Made by a program: the position numbers and the translations under genes. 64,000 bases of DNA, from assembly GCA_022828445.1 (NCBI GenBank), contig JAIZZJ010000010.1:1240001-1304000 (forward strand). The letters are read 5' to 3'. Of this stretch, positions 21,455 to 31,688 are shown in pieces. This stretch comes from Graphiopsis chlorocephala. Taxonomy: Eukaryota; Ascomycota; Dothideomycetes; Cladosporiales; Cladosporiaceae. Under the pieces are notes generated by a model that had not been told where the DNA came from, ran no database searches, and saw only the letters and a program-made list of their open reading frames with translations. Positions within the stretch are counted from its first letter, which is position 1. Every line of letters begins with the position of its first letter.

Positions 21455-22720
21455 CTATATACGCTTGAACAGGTGCACCTGAAACCTCATATTCTCCAAG
21501 CTGACCGGGAAACTGAGCGCATCATCCAGCCTATGCATCATGCTAGGCTCGCTGATCACTTTCTCCCAGGCGCGTTCCGGTTGCTCTTCGTCGCTGTCGT
21601 CTTCGTTTTGTTTCTTCGGAAGCAAGGCATAATCCAGCAACAAATTCATGGGGTATTTCCTTTTCTCGTCTCCTTCCTTTGCGTTGGCGGGAGCAACCTC
21701 CGAATAGGCTCCCGGGCTGTCCACTACCAGGAGAAGACTGTCTTTTGGAGCGGCGTCTTTAAGTCTTCGAAGAAAGGCGGTTGTGCGAGGCATTGAGATT
21801 GTGTAGAGCTCATTCAGGGTGGACATGAGGGTGAGAAGCGCTGGAGTCGTTCCGACGACGGTGCGAAGGTCTTCCGTGCTGAGACCCAGAATGTCTGATC
21901 GTGTGAAGGTATGCTCGACAATACCAGGCAGCAGACAAGGGGCATTGGCCGCACGAACAGCAGCGCTGGCGTATTTGGAGAGTGTCGGTGGCGTCTTCAG
22001 TCTCTGGTCCAGTTCTGACAGCACCGAGGTCCAGTCCGCAGTATCAAGAAGACTCATCTGCAGAAGAGGAGATGGAAATTCGGGTTGTGAAATTGACAAG
22101 GCATCCAAGCCTTCTGAAATCTTTTCATGTGTCGTTTGTGGTTTTCCAGCCGCCTCTGAAGGTCGTAGGTAGCGTAGGAGACCAGAAAATGCCATGAACT
22201 CGGACGCACCGCCTCCGAAGCATACTACTTTCGTCGGGCTCTGGTGACCCGTGCTGCCGACCAATTGCTTAATGTAAGGATCACCTGCCCTTTGCGTACA
22301 TATCCAAGCGAGCAGCTGTGCGTATCCTAATGTGCGACTTGGACTCCAGCGTATTGTGTAAGCTTCTCGGTATTCCTCTTTACCGAACGCCGTGTCAAAG
22401 TCTTTGCCGTTCAGCGCATCTCTGATTTGCTGCAATACGGGCTTCAGCGCTTCGAAATCGTTGGAAGCAGGAAAAGCGGTGCGAAATATTTCGAGTGTCC
22501 GTTTTTCTAGGTCGACAGGTAGGATATGCTCCAGCTTCGGGGGCTCTGGTGCCGCTGCTGGGGTTACTTGTGGTCGTGGCTTCTTTTTGGCAGTGAAGCC
22601 ACGGCCTTTTCTTTCTTCTGGTATGCCGCGAGCTAACGGAGGAGGACCTTTGTATGCACCACTGGAACTGGGTTTTCCGTGCTTCGGTTGTGACTCCTTC
22701 TTGCGATCAAATTGGCCCAT
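21455..22720 (-). CDS. BMT6: 25S rRNA (uridine-N3)-methyltransferase Bmt6
   Basis: SAM-dependent nucleolar enzyme which in yeast forms m3U2843 in 25S rRNA. Intronless, 421 aa. A basic Lys/Pro/Gly-rich N-terminus (MGQFDRKKE, later KGRGFTAKKKPRPQ) fits nucleolar targeting. The Rossmann-fold motif I reads KVVCFGGGASEFMAFSGLLRYL-like at about residues 164-185, followed by SLLDTADWTSVLSEL. A later acidic insert (QNEDDSDEEQPERAWEK) precedes the C-terminal strand MRFQVHLFKRI. Fungal Bmt6 proteins share this arrangement and length. Fairly sure of the family from the motif I context and C-terminus. Confidence 0.82.
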   Translation of the reverse strand: MGQFDRKKESQPKHGKPSSSGAYKGPPPLARGIPEERKGRGFTAKKKPRPQVTPAAAPEPPKLEHILPVDLEKRTLEIFRTAFPASNDFEALKPVLQQIRDALNGKDFDTAFGKEEYREAYTIRWSPSRTLGYAQLLAWICTQRAGDPYIKQLVGSTGHQSPTKVVCFGGGASEFMAFSGLLRYLRPSEAAGKPQTTHEKISEGLDALSISQPEFPSPLLQMSLLDTADWTSVLSELDQRLKTPPTLSKYASAAVRAANAPCLLPGIVEHTFTRSDILGLSTEDLRTVVGTTPALLTLMSTLNELYTISMPRTTAFLRRLKDAAPKDSLLLVVDSPGAYSEVAPANAKEGDEKRKYPMNLLLDYALLPKKQNEDDSDEEQPERAWEKVISEPSMMHRLDDALSFPVSLENMRFQVHLFKRI

Positions 22721-23371
22721 GGTCGAAATTTGCTTCAGGATTCTCCTCTGAGAGTTTTCTTTCGAGCGGCCAGGTTGATGTGCAATTTATTGTACACGCG
22801 CTTCAGACGCAATCTCTTATGTATCGCTGAACCTGGTATATGTAACAATTTGTCGAGTGGCGCATTTGTTGATCTTACATGTTGAAGTTTCTCCTAACCC
22901 GTAGCTCATACCCCATGCTTAGTCAGCATGTCGAGTAGACACATGTATCCTTCGAACCTTGACCAAGACAGATACAAACCAACATAACTCGCAATAAGAG
23001 CTCAATTCTCACCGTAGCCCTCGATTTCGTGTACAATTTTTAATGGCAAGTAAGGTCAGTTTGTTCTTATGGTCAAAGGTACTGGCATTCGAGCTTTTAT
23101 GATCGGTGGGCGCCATGAGTAGTGTCTCAACGGTCGGCATGTTCTTTGGGTACTCCTGCAGCTTATAGCACTGGTAGATAGAAACAGCGACTAACCCTTA
23201 GCGCGTGCTTTGGTTGTACGCAATTTTGTGCGTAAATGCTGTACCACTTCTCATCAATAACAAGCTCGATACCATGTACTTAGTAGTCCTTAATACAACC
23301 GAGAGTTGCACTGTTCCATTGTGAGTCCGACGCTTTACTTTCGCACATAGGTTTTCTCTACCGGAGCTAGA
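22721..23371. other. Intergenic between BMT6 and TDA10-like genes
   Basis: 651 bp; BMT6 promoter plus the 3' flank of the kinase gene. Nothing else recognised. Confidence 0.5.
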
Positions 23372-24586
23372 TCACAGCCTGATTACATCCTTGACCCTAC
23401 GGTCTTTGCCAACCACCAGTCTCAGCTGGCGACCCGATTCGGGATAAATGCCCTTTCTCAGGACTTCTGTGTAAAGCTCATATGCAGGGTAATCTGGTTT
23501 TGTCAGTAGTCATTCGTTGTCAAACAATTGCCAGAGCTCTTACAGCCGTTGACAAAGTTATTGACTTGAGCTTCGCTCATGCCGGTACCCTTGGCGGCGC
23601 GCATTGCAGCCTCCTGTTGTTGGCGCCAGTCGTATACGTAGAGTGGGTTCTCGGCATCGCTGAGAATGTGGTTAGTACTTGTCTGGGTAACGTGCTCGAT
23701 GGCACTTACATATGGACGAAAGCTCCAAGTTGGCTGCACAAATGTTAGCAGGCCGTCTCGAATTGTGATCATAGTGAAATTAACCTTGTCATCGCATCAT
23801 ACTCTCTCAGCTTGTTGTTGACGAAGAGAACACTTTCAAGCTGTAATTTCCCCAATCGACCCTCATAAGCATCGCCTCTCGTCTCGAACTCTTGCACCGC
23901 AGCTTTCCATTTGCGCTCGACTTCTCCATCGCTCAAAGCACGGAAGCCTACACACCAGCCTTCGAAAATGACCACCTCAATGGGAGGCTCGCCCTCACGG
24001 TTGCAGATCTCCCACTCGCTTGTAGGGAGTCGGTCTCCCGCTCCAGTGAAAGCAGACTTATCATAAGAAGGGACCTGGATATTGCGCTTGCGGTTCGTGA
24101 TAGCTGCAAATGTCTCGACACCGAGCTTTACATCGTGGGTTGAAGGTTGGCCACGATGCTGAACAAGCGGATTGCTGGGTTGGGATTTCGCGAGTGCCTC
24201 CTGTTCGTCGTGTGGAAGGTAGAGGTCGTCTATCGAGAAGACCAGAGTGGGCAGATTGTAAGGTGCCGACGAGAGGGTCTTGGAGAGAGTAGTGACCTAC
24301 CTTGTCTCAGCGCGGGAGCATGGGATACGATCATGTGACCATGCACATTCTCTACATTGAGATGATGTGATGCACATGAGCACAAGCACATTCTCTGTGT
24401 AGTAGAGATGCTTCAGAGGACTATGCATACCAGTGTGGTCTTGCCGGCACCCTGTACACCATTGAGACCAACAAAGAATGGCGTTGGCTTCTCGCCCTTT
24501 GAATCAGAGGATTCTCGGTGTTTGGTGATCCTGTCGAGGATGAAGGGCACACAGTGTTCAGATTTATCGTCAATGATTTCAGGCAT
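23372..24586 (-). CDS. TDA10: P-loop kinase of the Tda10 / D-glycerate 3-kinase family
   Basis: Cytosolic or nuclear P-loop kinase related to plant D-glycerate 3-kinase, 309 aa. Exons (coding order) 24586-24431, 24296-23785, 23733-23710, 23659-23544, 23493-23372; introns 134, 51, 50 and 50 bp. The third exon is only 24 bp. Continuous protein is recovered at every join: GVQGAGKTTL-VTTLSKTLS, AMT-S-QLGAFVH, VH-I-DAENPLYVY, VNG-Y-YPAYELY. The Walker A is GLNGVQGAGKTT near residue 35; SIDDLYLPHDEQ and EGWCVGFR are family signatures, and EWRLQQE appears as DWRQQQE. I start at 24586 (MPEIIDDK) because FILDRITKH, the first conserved block, follows shortly. Whether fungal members phosphorylate glycerate is not settled. 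Confidence 0.93.
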
Positions 24587-25178
24587 CTTGTGGCTTGGAG
24601 AGTACAAGTACTGGTGTGTGTTTGTATGGGTACATGGAACAACTTGTTTGTCTACATATAGTTGTAGTTACTCACACCAAACAAGAGAGATCTCGGCGAC
24701 GGGTGATAGTCAGTCCAAGCATCGGTGTCTGGACAGACCGAGGGCATGCATCTTGCATGTCCAAGCTCTTGTTTAGGGCTGGAGGCTGGGCAGTGGGCCT
24801 GACGGGATATAGCAGGGTTAGGGTCACGTGCCCAAGCTGATTACGCTGACCCGCAACTGCCGTATCGAAGCGACCAAACTGGAGCGTAAGAGCGAAGTCG
24901 GCGATCACATCATCGCCCACTATTGCGGGCACCCACACTTTGGCGGAGGGCGGTCTGGTAGGTGCCTTGCATGATTCACTGGCCGCGAAGGCGACTTCTC
25001 TTGACATTTCTCTCTGCTACACACACTCCTCTCCAACTCACTCTCATCCACGCCTCTTTCAACACAAAGGAGCCCATTCACCCGGACTCCGCCCATCATT
25101 TCTCCAACATAGAAACCCGGCGCTGAGGTCTCTGGCCCTCACTAAAAAACCACCTTCCTCCAATTACCACCCACCACC
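24587..25178. promoter_or_regulatory. Bidirectional promoter, TDA10-like / cystathionine beta-lyase
   Basis: 592 bp between divergent start codons. The stretch 25009-25178 on the lyase side is strongly pyrimidine-rich (repeated CTC, CACC and CTTCC), as in many highly expressed fungal leaders. Confidence 0.5.
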
Positions 25179-26510
25179 ATGTCCGGATCTAAAGACGCCC
25201 CCAGTGCCATTGGCAAGGCCATTGCTCGTCTCGACCTCGACGGTCACGACTTGCCGCCGTCGCCCACTCCATCCAGCCCCGCGAACGGTCGCAAGTATGC
25301 TCTCGCCACCGAGCTGGTCTACACTGAAAGCAATGACCAGTTCAATTCGAGCAGCACTCCCATCTATCAAACTGCGACTTTCAAGGGCGGACCTGGCCAA
25401 GAGTACGACTACACTCGCAGCGGAAACCCAACGAGGACACACCTGGAGAGGCACTTGGCCAAGATCATGAACGCCAACAGAGCGTTGGTCGTCGGCTCAG
25501 GAATGGGCGCGCTCGACGTGATCACTCGAGTACTCAAGCCGGGTGACGAGGTCATCACTGGTGATGATCTTTACGGCGGCACCAACCGCCTCCTCACCTA
25601 CCTCAAGAACAACAATGATATTAAGGTGCACCACGTCGACACCACCAACCTGGAAGTCGTCAAGGCCGCGGTCAATGACAAGACCACCATGGTCCTCCTC
25701 GAGACCCCGACCAACCCCCTCATCAAGATCGTCGATATTGCAGGCATTGCCGCCGCTGCACACGCTGCCAACCCCAAGGCTATCGTTGCCGTGGACAACA
25801 CCATGTTGTCCCCTTACTTGCAGAATCCGCTAGATCTCGGTGCCGACGTCGTCTATGAGTCTGGTACCAAGTACCTCAGCGGTCACCACGACGTCATGGC
25901 TGGTGTCATCGGTATCAACGATGTTGCGCTCGGTGAGAAGTTCTTCTTCATGATCAACTCCACCGGCTGCGGTCTGGCGCCGTTCGACTCCTGGTTGCTG
26001 CTGCGCGGCATCAAGACGCTTGCTGTGCGCATTGAGAAACAGCAGACCAGCTCTCAGGCCGTTGCTGAGTTCCTTGAGAATCACGGTTTCAAGGTCCGCT
26101 ACCCTGGACTGAAGTCACACCCGCAATACGCACTCCACTGGAGCCAAGCTCGTGGCGCTGGCGCAGTGTTGAGCTTCGAAACTGGCTCTGTCGCACTGTC
26201 TGAGCGCATTGTTGAGTCCACAAACCTTTGGGGTATCTCTGTCTCCTTCGGATGTGTCAACAGCTTGATCAGCATGCCTTGCCGCATGAGCCACGCTAGC
26301 ATTGACCCGGCGACCCGCAAGGAACGTGAGCTTCCTGAGGATATCATCAGGCTGTGCGTAGGCATCGAGGACTTGAATGATCTGATCGATGACCTTTCGC
26401 AAGCGCTTGTCCGTGCTGGAGCCGTCCGCCTGACCGAGGGAGGCTTTGAGGCTTTGAGCCACTCACGCGAAGAAACTGGAAGGACGACGCAAGTCGTCGA
26501 TGAACCGTAG
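25179..26510 (+). CDS. STR3: Cystathionine beta-lyase
   Basis: PLP-dependent enzyme of the trans-sulfuration route to methionine: cystathionine to homocysteine, pyruvate and ammonia. Intronless, 443 aa, including an N-terminal extension of about 40 residues rich in Ser/Pro. Cys/Met-metabolism family signatures: YDYTRSGNPTRTHLERHLA, GSGMGALDVI, GDDLYGGTNRLL, VDNTMLSPYLQNPL, and the PLP lysine at residue 231 in SGTKYLSGHHDVMAG. The pattern TQTGCGLAPFDSWLLLRG-like (here STGCGLAPFDSWLLLRG) is found in fungal beta-lyases. A gamma-lyase cannot be fully excluded by eye, but this beta-lyase form is distinctive. No peroxisomal tail. Confidence 0.92.
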   Translation: MSGSKDAPSAIGKAIARLDLDGHDLPPSPTPSSPANGRKYALATELVYTESNDQFNSSSTPIYQTATFKGGPGQEYDYTRSGNPTRTHLERHLAKIMNANRALVVGSGMGALDVITRVLKPGDEVITGDDLYGGTNRLLTYLKNNNDIKVHHVDTTNLEVVKAAVNDKTTMVLLETPTNPLIKIVDIAGIAAAAHAANPKAIVAVDNTMLSPYLQNPLDLGADVVYESGTKYLSGHHDVMAGVIGINDVALGEKFFFMINSTGCGLAPFDSWLLLRGIKTLAVRIEKQQTSSQAVAEFLENHGFKVRYPGLKSHPQYALHWSQARGAGAVLSFETGSVALSERIVESTNLWGISVSFGCVNSLISMPCRMSHASIDPATRKERELPEDIIRLCVGIEDLNDLIDDLSQALVRAGAVRLTEGGFEALSHSREETGRTTQVVDEP

Positions 26511-27085
26511 ATGAATGATGTCTGTATATAAATAAATGCCAAAAGCGTATTACTGTTGTACTATTGGGAACGATTTTTTGATAACGCCTGTCTCATATCA
26601 CGAATCATACACGCCTCCATCTTCATCGCCAGCGTTGAGTAATCTAAAGCCCTTGCACTCAAATCTGTGTACGCACTTTCAAAGGTAAGCAAGGTTCTTC
26701 ACCTTCTATAGCTATTAGTACTAGCACCGTGGCTTTCGAGATCGAAGGCGCTGTGAGCAGTATCTCAGTGGCGAGCACGTTCCTCAAGAAATCAGGAACC
26801 ACATGAACCGACGAAAGGTCATCTACGTGGGCGCCAACAAATGCACAGACCATTCACTTGTCGATAGGAAGCGTTTAATATACCTTATACACATTCTTTC
26901 TTTGTACCGGACGATTTGGTAGTACCCTTACACGCGACGTCATTTGCGGTGACATGACACACGATCAACCACAACACGCAACTTCCCCCTCACCGCACAT
27001 ACACACCATGACAGAACTCACACCTCGACACACATGACACCACTACATTTATGACCCATCCGCCGGCGCGCATCAGCCGCGCGCA
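26511..27085. other. Intergenic between lyase and RBR ligase genes
   Basis: 575 bp with the lyase 3' flank and the promoter of the next gene. A CA-rich stretch lies just upstream of 27086. No gene seen. Confidence 0.5.
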
Positions 27086-29029
27086 ATGGACTATGTGCCA
27101 ATCCTCCGGCCCAGCCGCGCGGGCGCATGGCGCAGCAAAGCCGACTTCTTCAGACCGTTCCGCAGCAGCAGCACCGCGTGCGAGACGGGAGAGAACATAA
27201 TACCCCTCTACGACCCTACGCTGGTAAATCAAGACCAGGAAGAAGAGCCGGACCTCGCGGACCTGAACACATCTCTGGCGGCTCTGGTGGAGCTCTTTCC
27301 GGATGTACAGCCTGAGGTCTTTCGGGAAATGCTGCTGAGCATTAGCAAGGAGAGCAGATTGCAGGTTGTGACCGAGCAGCTGTTGAAGAAGAAGGCGATG
27401 TATGTGAACGGAAGGTTGAGGCCTTCTGGGCGTGGGGATGCCACGGTTGCGCACAGCCGTGTGTCGCAGAGACGGGATGAGGACCCTCTCCTGCCGGAAG
27501 ACACTTTCAGAGGCGAGAACTACAGGAAAGCGGTCAAACAGCTGCTGTATTTGGAGTTCAAGAACTTAAGCCATTCGGCTATCAGAGGCGTCATGGCGGA
27601 GCACAACTATTCGTACACGCTGTCTCGTCCCACACTGCAGCAACTTTCTGCTAAATCCTGGCGGTTCTCGATCTCAGCTCTCTGGACGAAGAAGTCACCT
27701 GCTGGCAATGTTGGCGACCATGCAGCTTTGCATTGGCATACCGATTCTCCAGGCGTCGACCCTCTGCCTAGTGTGAAGCGGACTGGAAGCGCAGTGCTTG
27801 ACCGTGAAATCCACGACCTGTTCGTGGAGCCCTTGTTGGTCAAACGACAGCAAGAGCGAATCCAAGCCGACCGTGCATTTGCGAATCAGCTCAACGAGGC
27901 TGAAGCCGAGGAAGTTGGCGCTGTCTTCAACTGCGAGTGCTGCTACTCATCGGTTCCGTTCGAGCAGATCGCTACCTGTAATGACGGCTCACACTACCTG
28001 TGTTTTGACTGCATCTCACGCACAACGAACGAAGCGGTCTATGGCCAGGGCTGGGCTCGTAGTGCTGATCTGGAGAGGATGACGCTTCGCTGCTTTGCGC
28101 CAGCATTGCAAGAATGTCAGGGCGCCATACCATCTGGCCTTGTTCAACGTGCTTTGAGTGAGGACGTCTGGCTGGCCTTTCAAACTCGGGCGACGAGCGA
28201 TGCAGTCACTAAGAGTCAACTGCCTCTGCAAAGATGTCCATTCTGTACCTATGGTGAAGTCGACGAGACACCCGCTCCACGACTGCGTAACGGTCGTCAG
28301 ATTGCTCATCACATTCTCCAAAAGTCTTCGCGTGGGGTACAAGGTATTTTCATCGGCAGCCTCCTTCTGGCCTTCTTCCTTACTATTCCTTTTGTCCTTT
28401 TCGCGAGCTTCTTTTATCTCGTTAGCGCTATCCACCCGTCCACTGCCAACATCCTGCAACAATCCTGGACTCGCGTTTACAAACAACGTCGCGGCCTCAA
28501 ATTCCGCTGTCTCAATCCTGAGTGCAGCAGAACCTCTTGTACCCGATGCCTGAAACCCTGGCGCGACCCGCACACGTGCTTCGAAACAGAAAAGACGTCT
28601 TTGCGCACCGCGATCGAGTCTTCGGCCACCGCCGCAATCAAGCGCACCTGCCCCAAGTGCCACCTCTCGTTCGTCAAATCGTCCGGCTGCAACAAGCTCG
28701 TTTGCAACTGCGGGTACACCATGTGCTATGTCTGCCGTGGAGAGATTACCAGCAAAGAGGGCTATACGCATTTCTGCCAGCATTTTCGGCCTCACGGCGG
28801 GCGATGCAACGAGTGCGAGAGGTGTGATCTGTATGGTGATGAGGATGAGGCTGACGCGATACGGAAGGCTGCTGTGAAGGCAGAAAAAATCTGGCGGGAG
28901 AAGGAGGGGCTAGAGATGGGCGGGCAGGACGAAGAGACTACGAAGGCAATGGTCGATGCGCTTGTGGGCAAAAAAGGGAAATGGTGGGAGGAATGGATGG
29001 ATGGAGTCTTGGATTCTGTGCTTGTTTGA
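27086..29029 (+). CDS. RBR (RING-IBR-RING) E3 ubiquitin ligase with a transmembrane segment
   Basis: Intronless, 647 aa. RBR ligases transfer ubiquitin through a catalytic Cys in RING2. A CUE-like helix bundle (LVELFPDVQPEVFREML, about residues 70-110) precedes RING1 starting near residue 280 (CECC...CNDGSHYLCFDC). The IBR begins near 382 (CPFCTYG) but is interrupted by a strongly hydrophobic 25-residue segment at about 423-449, then continues with CLNPEC...CTRCLKPW at about 474. RING2 (CPKCHLSFVKSSGCNKLVCNCG, described in parts) puts the likely catalytic Cys at residue 535 in SSGC. Overall the RING2 resembles the RNF216/TRIAD3 group. A Glu/Lys-rich C-terminal helix follows. Membrane anchoring is inferred from the hydrophobic segment only. 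Confidence 0.92.
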   Translation: MDYVPILRPSRAGAWRSKADFFRPFRSSSTACETGENIIPLYDPTLVNQDQEEEPDLADLNTSLAALVELFPDVQPEVFREMLLSISKESRLQVVTEQLLKKKAMYVNGRLRPSGRGDATVAHSRVSQRRDEDPLLPEDTFRGENYRKAVKQLLYLEFKNLSHSAIRGVMAEHNYSYTLSRPTLQQLSAKSWRFSISALWTKKSPAGNVGDHAALHWHTDSPGVDPLPSVKRTGSAVLDREIHDLFVEPLLVKRQQERIQADRAFANQLNEAEAEEVGAVFNCECCYSSVPFEQIATCNDGSHYLCFDCISRTTNEAVYGQGWARSADLERMTLRCFAPALQECQGAIPSGLVQRALSEDVWLAFQTRATSDAVTKSQLPLQRCPFCTYGEVDETPAPRLRNGRQIAHHILQKSSRGVQGIFIGSLLLAFFLTIPFVLFASFFYLVSAIHPSTANILQQSWTRVYKQRRGLKFRCLNPECSRTSCTRCLKPWRDPHTCFETEKTSLRTAIESSATAAIKRTCPKCHLSFVKSSGCNKLVCNCGYTMCYVCRGEITSKEGYTHFCQHFRPHGGRCNECERCDLYGDEDEADAIRKAAVKAEKIWREKEGLEMGGQDEETTKAMVDALVGKKGKWWEEWMDGVLDSVLV

Positions 29030-29323
29030 AACGATATTACGTTTTATTCTTGAGATACCCTAGGAACGATTTTTTTTGTTGAATGTGGAAATGAAGTTCA
29101 ACCAGATATAATTTCAATCATCATATGTGAATATCATTGGGGCATAGAGCAGTGCCCTCGTTCATGTCCTGGCCCTGCAGACGAAGCGGAAGGGAAGGGT
29201 CGAACCTCCGCGGCGATTCCGCAAGCCAGCACCTCCTACGGCAGGCCAGCCAAAATGTTGCATTGAGAGGGCCAGCGACACGGCCACACGACCACACCAC
29301 AACCCCTCGGTAGTGCCGCCACC

Positions 29324-31375
29324 ATGTCCAAGGCGTACAACTCGCCGACTGCGCGCCTGCTGCAGTCCTCGCGCCTCTTCTCGCTACCACGTCCGCTGCC
29401 TCAGGCTGCTCTGGAGACTCCCAGCTCGACCGGCGCCCATCGTGCCTCTGACAGCGCCACGCAGTTCTACCCAACCCACCAGGCCATTGCGACGCCCTCG
29501 TCCTCTCACTACCGCGGCGACTGGGGCCTCAAGCGAGCCATCCCCGGCAAGACCACCAAGTCGTCCACCCCGAGCATCCGAGTCCTGGGCCAAGACACTT
29601 CCGACCACATCACCGAGTTCGAGAGCGCCGCCGACCATGAGCGCTCACGAGCCAAGTGGGCCGAGATGGGCGTGCCCATCATGGCTCGCGGCAAGAGGGA
29701 GCGTGGCGCCGCCGACAAGTCGACCATGAGCGTCTATGAGGACTTCCTGGACAACACCGACCCGAACGCCGCTCCTGTCGTGCTGCGCTCTGGAGCTGAT
29801 GCCACCGATGGCCCGCAGACGACCGAGGCGAAGCGCTGGAAGTACGCCGGGCCTTTCATCGCGGGTATGCAGGAAGGAGAATTCCAGCGCTACGTGCAGC
29901 GCCAGTTGCGCGCTCGCAGGGAGGAGTGGACAGACTATCTGATGGATCACTTCGCGAAGCAGAACTTTGAGAATGAGAGGAGAGAGGCACAAAAGAACCA
30001 GAAGTGGTATGGTCCCTTCGAGGCCGCAGGGCCCTGGGTCCAGGCTGATTTGGTGATGTTGGAGGCAGAGAGGCAGGGCGAGGAACTGGTGCAAAAGGCT
30101 TTGTTGACCGGCAGTGCTGAGGCCGAGGCTAGGGCAAGACAAGAGGGTGAGCGACTGTTGGTGGAGGCGAGGCAAAGAGCACAGGACTACGCTGCTGAGG
30201 GCAGGCGATGGGATGCACCTGAGGAGGCTCGCAAGGTTCTCGTTCAGGCACAGCGCACAGCCAACGCAGAGCGAGCCAACATGGAGCGTTCGGGCGACTC
30301 GTTTGGCGACGGAGAAGCACGCATGCAATTGATCATCTCAGACGCTATCACAACGGTGAACCGTCTGCTGGGCGTTGAGAGTGAAAACACCGCCGATGTC
30401 GCGCAGGCCGACAACTTGATCCGCGAGGCTCAGAAGCAGATCACTGAGATTCAAGTCGCAAAGACTCGCATGTGGAACGAATGGCAAGCCAAACACACCC
30501 CTACGCTGAGGCCTACACTCGAAGAACTCTCAGCACTCGAGAAGGGCCTCCGCGACAACCACGCAAACCTCGGATCCGATCTCGCGAAGCTCATCACACA
30601 CTTCCTCGACATCCCTGCCGTCAACACAGAAATCCCCGGCGGCGCCAGCAGTGCACTAACCTCAGGCTTCGGCATCGAGCTCTCAAATCTCGGCGACAAC
30701 GAGATCGCACCACCCACAACCCACCCTGCCGCCGGTCTCTCCCACATCCGCACCAACGCATTCATGGAGAACCATCCCGTGCACGGCCCCCAAGCCTACC
30801 CATCACCCATCCTGGCACGCGTCCTCATGGCCCGCAGCGCCGCCCGCTCCACCAGCGCCCAAGCACACCTCGGTGTTGGAGGCTTCGTCGCCCTGGATCC
30901 CATCACCAACAGCTTCGGCAAGACTCCCCGCCGCAACGAGACCGCCGACCCAACCCACCAGCTCGACCCCGACCTCCCCCACGGCAACAAAGTGTACGTG
31001 CAGCCCACCACCGCCATCATCGACGAGGCCGGCCGCGTGCGCCTCAACATCAACCGCGCAGACCAGGAAGCCGTCGCCGTCAAGGAGGGCAAGGTCGAGC
31101 ACATCCACCAGATGCGCGGCTCTGGCGCCGCGCGCACGTCTGCTGCTGTTGGTCTGCCGCCTTCGCTCGGCAGGCCTCGTCAGACTGCCAACTACGGCTT
31201 TGGCCTGCCCGATAAGAGGCGTCTGGCCATGGATGAGAGGACTGCCGGACGTCCCGCTTTCAAGTCTCGCGTGAGCGGGTATGACGCGGAGGCCGCGAAG
31301 TTGGGCGGCGGCAAGCAAAACGAGGAGAGGACTTTGGAGATGATCCAGGAGTTGTCCAAGGGTATTAACCAGTAG
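29324..31375 (+). CDS. MRP51: Mitochondrial small-subunit ribosomal protein Mrp51
   Basis: Component of the mitochondrial 37S ribosome related to bS1m and needed in yeast for translation of particular mitochondrial mRNAs. Intronless, 683 aa. The N-terminus ARLLQSSRLFSLPRPLP, then QFYPTHQAIATPSSSHYRGDWGLKR and ITEFESAADHERSR, are the hallmarks of the Mrp51 family. It is considerably longer than yeast Mrp51, as is usual in filamentous fungi. Residues about 225-310 are rich in Glu/Ala/Arg and probably helical. The Arg-rich N-terminus should act as a mitochondrial presequence. The start at 29324 is the first Met before the conserved block and has a good Kozak context (CCACCATGTCC). Confidence 0.9.
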   Translation: MSKAYNSPTARLLQSSRLFSLPRPLPQAALETPSSTGAHRASDSATQFYPTHQAIATPSSSHYRGDWGLKRAIPGKTTKSSTPSIRVLGQDTSDHITEFESAADHERSRAKWAEMGVPIMARGKRERGAADKSTMSVYEDFLDNTDPNAAPVVLRSGADATDGPQTTEAKRWKYAGPFIAGMQEGEFQRYVQRQLRARREEWTDYLMDHFAKQNFENERREAQKNQKWYGPFEAAGPWVQADLVMLEAERQGEELVQKALLTGSAEAEARARQEGERLLVEARQRAQDYAAEGRRWDAPEEARKVLVQAQRTANAERANMERSGDSFGDGEARMQLIISDAITTVNRLLGVESENTADVAQADNLIREAQKQITEIQVAKTRMWNEWQAKHTPTLRPTLEELSALEKGLRDNHANLGSDLAKLITHFLDIPAVNTEIPGGASSALTSGFGIELSNLGDNEIAPPTTHPAAGLSHIRTNAFMENHPVHGPQAYPSPILARVLMARSAARSTSAQAHLGVGGFVALDPITNSFGKTPRRNETADPTHQLDPDLPHGNKVYVQPTTAIIDEAGRVRLNINRADQEAVAVKEGKVEHIHQMRGSGAARTSAAVGLPPSLGRPRQTANYGFGLPDKRRLAMDERTAGRPAFKSRVSGYDAEAAKLGGGKQNEERTLEMIQELSKGINQ

Positions 31376-31688
31376 AGTGGCAATTGGAGAGGTCCTTCTG
31401 TAGCATTTAGCATGGCAAGCTACGTAGAATCTGACGGGCTGTTGTTGCCACTTCATGTAAGAATATAGCGTTTAGCGGCCCATTGCTGGCCGCAACGCCT
31501 TGTGATATTTACAAATACAAATACAAGTTAAGATACAGAACAGTATCCCGCTACGAGTGCCTTCCATCTATGGTATCTTCCAGCATAAAGAACAAAAGGG
31601 AAATGCCTCTATGAATCCCAACCATAAAAAAAGGAGGGAGGAAACCCTGCCCTCAAACGTATTCAGCGGCGATCAATCAACCGCTCCA
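31376..31688. other. Convergent 3' flanks
   Basis: 313 bp between the MRP51 stop codon and the stop codon of the minus-strand gene at 31689. An A-run around 31626-31632 is compatible with a poly(A) signal region; nothing else. Confidence 0.5.

Noticed and set aside
29180..29260. GGTTCGACC on the minus strand with a pairing T-arm-like hairpin
   Set aside because: No D arm or anticodon arm can be folded upstream; it lies just before MRP51 and is probably coincidence.
30472..31215. 247-codon frame on the plus strand
   Set aside because: Same-strand shadow of MRP51 with an extreme Arg/Pro composition.
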